Shown piece after piece: positions 60,885-64,000 of a stretch of DNA of 64,000 nt. The translations under genes were made by a program, and so were the position numbers. Every line of letters begins with the position of its first letter. The first letter of the stretch is position 1. A model generated the notes under the pieces. It made no database searches. It saw only the letters and a list, made by a program, of their open reading frames with translations, and was not told the DNA's origin. Source of the DNA: Sanderia malayensis (taxonomy: Eukaryota > Cnidaria > Scyphozoa > Semaeostomeae > Pelagiidae); the NCBI GenBank assembly GCA_013076295.1, contig RQOL01000876.1, positions 930,001 through 994,000 on the forward strand. Direction: 5' to 3'.

Positions 60885-61505
60885 AGGGAGTTTAAGCAAC
60901 CACAACGCTAACGTAAACGTTAACGTTAGCTCCCAAATTTTTCGCATTGCGCAAGCGCAAAGGGACATCCCCAATTCTGCTAACGTTTTAGGCAGCAATC
61001 TGTGTCCTTAGTCAGCATCCGTAACGTTTTGTCAAAACGTTAACTTCTTTTTGCATTTTCTGTTTGGAAAAATTGTTTATTGTGTTTATATGGATTCTCA
61101 GGAAACTGTGTCGACCTTATAGAAGGCTAGTAGATAAATTATATGGTATTAAACTGCTATTTTTTTGTTTAAATCGTGAAAATACATGCGTTCAATTTTA
61201 GATTAAATTTAGGCCAAAAACTCATCAACAGCGATGGCAGTATTAATGTCATATATTTGAGATATTTGGTTATAATTTTCATTTGAGTTGCTAAGAATTA
61301 CTAACAAATGTGAATTTATTCAATGAAGACATTTAAGTGGTTGAGAAACCTTGGTTATTCATTGCTAAGAGAAGTTTTGGCTTCAGTATTTTACGGCTTT
61401 AAAATACGGGAAGCGTGGAAGCGGGAGGGAAGTGTAAACAATTTCTGAGAACGTTAGCAGCTAACGTTAACGTTAACGTTTAGGTTGCGCGTGCTTAAAC
61501 TCCCT
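60885..61505. mobile_element. 621-bp nonautonomous DNA element inserted in RNase H
   Basis: It begins AGGGAGTTTAAGCA and ends TGCTTAAACTCCCT, followed inward by GTTAACGTTAGC-type palindromes at both ends. ATT is duplicated at 60882-60884 and 61506-61508. Leaving the insert out, the RNase H frame continues without a break. Alternative reading of the borders as TTA duplication is possible because of the flanking bases. No coding capacity. Confidence 0.9.
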
Positions 61506-62672
61506 ATTACTGATAATAGAGCTTTGAAGTGGCTCCATTCTATCCAAGCTAAAGGTAGAATCGCTAGATGGATTATGACCCTACAAGAATTTGATTTTGT
61601 TGTTTCACACCGTCCCGGGGCCTCAAACCAAAATGCAGACGCTCTCTCTCGCTTAAATCATAGATGTTCCCCTACTCCCTCTGAACCACCCAACCATTCC
61701 ACGAACACCCCTGTCAACTGCTTTGTTGGTCTTATCCCAGACACAGATTTGTACACCGCTCAACACCAAGACCCCAATATTTTGAAGGTCATTGAAATGA
61801 AAGAACAGGGCTTTCCTCGGCCCCCATCATTTGTGTGGTCGAAACATCAACACTTGTCGTCATATTGGTCCTGTTGGGACCAACTTTTTGTGGATCGTGG
61901 CTTATTAATGAAATCAATAGACCCTGATAGCTCTTTTCCCAATAATGTTGTTGTTGTGCCTCAAAACTTAGTAAATGGTGTCCTCCATAGTCTACACAGT
62001 GGCCCTTCTGGGGGTCACATGGGTATTACTCGCACTATCTGCAGGGCTAAAGAGCGGTTCTTTTGGCCTCAAATGCATGCATCAATTAAATCATTTATTC
62101 AAAGCTGTCCTGAATGTAGCCAAATTAAGCAGAATCCACACAACACCAAGGCCCCTTTACAACCCATTCAGATTAGCGAGCCATTTGTTTTTTGGGCTAT
62201 GGACTATATGGGGCCTATTAAGGAAACATCACGCGGAAACAAACACATACTTGTGCTCATGGACCACTTCACCAAATGGTGTGAAGCATTCCCTACTCCC
62301 GATCAGAAAGCGTCGACTGTAGCTAATATTCTTGTGTCTCATGTTTTTTCTCGTTTTGGCCCACCTACAGTTCTCCATTCCGACCAGGGTCGCAATTTTG
62401 ATAGCATACTAATGCATGAAATATATGGTTTGATGGGCATCAAAAAGACCCGTACCACTGCCTACCATCCTCAATGTGATGGACTTGTAGAGAGACAAAA
62501 TCGTACCCTTCAAAGTATCATCTCTAGCTTTGTTTCAGAACATACTGTTGATTGGGATGATTGGCTAGCCCAAGCAGTCTTCGCATATAACACAAGTGTT
62601 CACGAGTCAACAGGTATTTCTCCCTATGAGATGGTATATTTGGACGCCAGCTCGAATGCCTATCGAAGTTGA
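61506..62672 (+). pseudogene. Ty3/gypsy pol: end of RNase H and integrase core
   Basis: It continues RNase H (ALKWLHSIQ, NADALSRLNH) and then integrase: HHCC zinc region (GGHMGITRTI ... CPECSQIK), and catalytic D, D, E in WAMDYMGP, LHSDQGRNF and CDGLVERQNRTL. The frame shifts near 62640, where the sequence expected after SPYEMVY continues in the +1 frame (TPARMPIEVELG). Confidence 0.9.
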
Positions 62673-63207
62673 GTTGGGTGTTCCCCTACGAAATCCTACC
62701 AGCCAGTCAAATTATAGCCAGTCATTGAGGAAAGCTCTTAGCCACTCGAATCAACTTGCACAGCGTAATTTAGTCAATGCTAGAACTAAGCAAGCTTCCC
62801 AGTACGACAACAAGAGTAAGAGAAACTGGCAGCCCTTTGAGTCGGGACAGACGGTCTGGCTTTGGCGCCCCAAGCATTGGAAATTCGGTAAACGATGGAC
62901 TGGCCCTTACAGAATACAGTCAAGAGATGGGGTTAATTACCGGTTAACATCGTCCATGGGAAAATCTCTTGTTGTGCATCATAATCTCTTGAAGCCCTGT
63001 GTCTTACCCTTAAGTCCAGGTATCCCAGTCCATCCAGGGCCAGAAGCCCCAGGCATTACCCTTTCTGAAACTGTAGAGACCGAGGTCGATCCAGCAGCTG
63101 GGAACCAAAGGGATATTGGAGGTGGTGCTGCCAGGCCCAACCGACCCCCTTTTCTCCGACAGGTCGTTAATCCCCCCATTCGCTTTGGAAATTTTGTCGC
63201 ACATTAA
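62643..63207 (+). pseudogene. Ty3/gypsy integrase C-terminal region, shifted frame
   Basis: Continues the integrase tail in another frame: TPARMPIEVELGVPLRNP, SKRNWQPFESGQTVWLWRP and KRWTGPYRIQSRDG, the SH3-like (GPY/F) module of gypsy integrases, ending with TAA after GNFVAH. No chromodomain is visible. Confidence 0.85.
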
Positions 63208-63719
63208 ATGATTTTAAATGTAATTTAAAAATGGTTAAGGTTGAAAGAAATTGCATCGCTCGCTGACAACCATATCCGTGTTACTGTCGCGACACGGATA
63301 TAAATCCTTAGGCAAAGTTCATTAACACACCCTAAATATTGGGGCACTAGGGAGACCCTTATCCACGCGTTTAGCGCGGCACGTTTTGTAGGGATTAAAT
63401 CCTTGGGGCATATAGGAGTACAGAGTGTAGCATTTCTAATCATTCTTCGTTGGAACTCAGAGAGCTAGCACAATTTCTCCCACCCTCCCTCTCCTTATTA
63501 TTGTTTATTGATTTGCATTATGATTTCAGTCATTGTTCTGTAGTTTGACCATTCGGTCAGTACTGCCTGGTGTACCGGCCGGAGTTTGTCGGAATCACCG
63601 ACCGTAAATGCCTTTCTTTGCTCAAGCAATCCGGGCCGGTAGGCTAACCGCCCAATTTCTTGAGATAGCTTAATGCATGCATACTTTTTCCGTTTTTCAA
63701 CTTGTAAGGGAGGGGAAGA
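63208..63719 (+). other. Retrotransposon 3' untranslated region and polypurine tract
   Basis: About 500 bp without coding capacity, containing short inverted pieces (for example around the paired CGACACGGATAT and ATATCCGTGT at about 63270-63300). The purine run AAGGGAGGGGAAGA at 63706-63719 abuts the LTR and is the polypurine tract. Confidence 0.8.
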
Positions 63720-64000
63720 TGTAATATTATGCCTTCGTAAGTATAAATTGTATCATGTCTGTGTTAAAATATTAGAAGTAGAATCGTGTTCGTGTTAGTT
63801 ATATTGTTTTCCTGTGATGTACTTGTGACCGTGTCGTTTGTCTATATTATATCCGTTGTTGCTGTCACTATTGATTGATGTGTCATATTATGATTGTTTT
63901 AACTTAGGTAAAATTATAACAGTATTTTAGTTGAATGATTGATCTTGAGCAAGCAACATCTTGTGTTCTCTTGAGTTATACCTGCTTTACCCAGCCACGC
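63720..64000 (+). mobile_element. 3' LTR of the Ty3/gypsy element (cut by window end)
   Basis: Starts TGTAATATTATGCC directly after the polypurine tract and matches the solo LTR at 50320-50603 along its whole visible length of 281 bp. By comparison only TACA or so is missing. Confidence 0.92.

Larger units (their letters stand above)
58483..64000 (+). mobile_element. Ty3/gypsy LTR retrotransposon, 5'-incomplete and interrupted
   Basis: Order of parts: zinc-knuckle segment, protease, reverse transcriptase, RNase H, integrase, polypurine tract, 3' LTR. No LTR or primer site exists between the hAT fragment and 58483, so the 5' end is missing. Breaks: stop at 58567-58569, a 621-bp insertion at 60885-61505, and a frameshift near 62640. 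The domain order (RNase H before integrase) is that of Ty3/gypsy. The last 4 bp or so of the 3' LTR lie beyond the window, judged from the solo LTR. Confidence 0.92.

Overview
This is nuclear DNA of an invertebrate animal. It is about two-thirds AT, has GT-AG introns, animal-specific multi-exon genes and dense transposon debris. I infer a cnidarian, most likely an anthozoan; that rests on the style of the genes and repeats, not on a database search.

Host genes. (1) Positions 17-298 hold the last two exons of an unrecognised + strand gene. (2) 1412-17998 (+) is a complete 30-exon gene for Integrator subunit 8 (INTS8). Every exon phase closes and it gives 975 residues. (3) 19692-31891 (+) is a complete 21-exon gene for c-Maf-inducing protein (CMIP): an N-terminal PH-like domain and C-terminal leucine-rich repeats, 656 residues. 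(4) 34791-35423 (-) is a 210-residue ankyrin protein, possibly a PP1 regulatory subunit of the PPP1R27/NRARP kind. (5) 39593-47621 (-) is a secreted protease with a signal peptide, a MAM domain and a trypsin (S1) domain in seven exons. INTS8 and CMIP lie head to tail 1.7 kb apart, and CMIP converges on the ankyrin gene. No operon-like or pathway relationship among them is visible.

Introns and spacers from 4 to 46 kb carry short DNA elements: a pogo-like relic, a TAA-flanked Tourist-like MITE, a 352-bp MITE with perfect 41-bp terminal inverted repeats, several copies of a family with TTTTTATAAGAAACC-type ends, and several families ending in TACGGTA-like palindromes.

From 49 to 64 kb the DNA is a nested transposon landscape. 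A 3-kb fold-back element with about 1-kb arms sits in a short repeat with a TAA target duplication; an uninterrupted copy of that repeat lies at 55.99-56.34 kb. The fold-back element holds a solo LTR (TCAC target duplication) from the same family as the Ty3/gypsy element at 58.5-64 kb. That element is itself split by a 621-bp palindromic-ended insertion in RNase H and has a frameshift at the end of integrase. Two tRNA-headed SINEs flank an inverted, frameshifted duplicate of INTS8 exon 1. A minus-strand BEL/Pao-like 3' end with its LTR and a hAT-like transposase fragment lie between 56.3 and 58.2 kb.

All family names come from recognising motifs by eye; no search was run.
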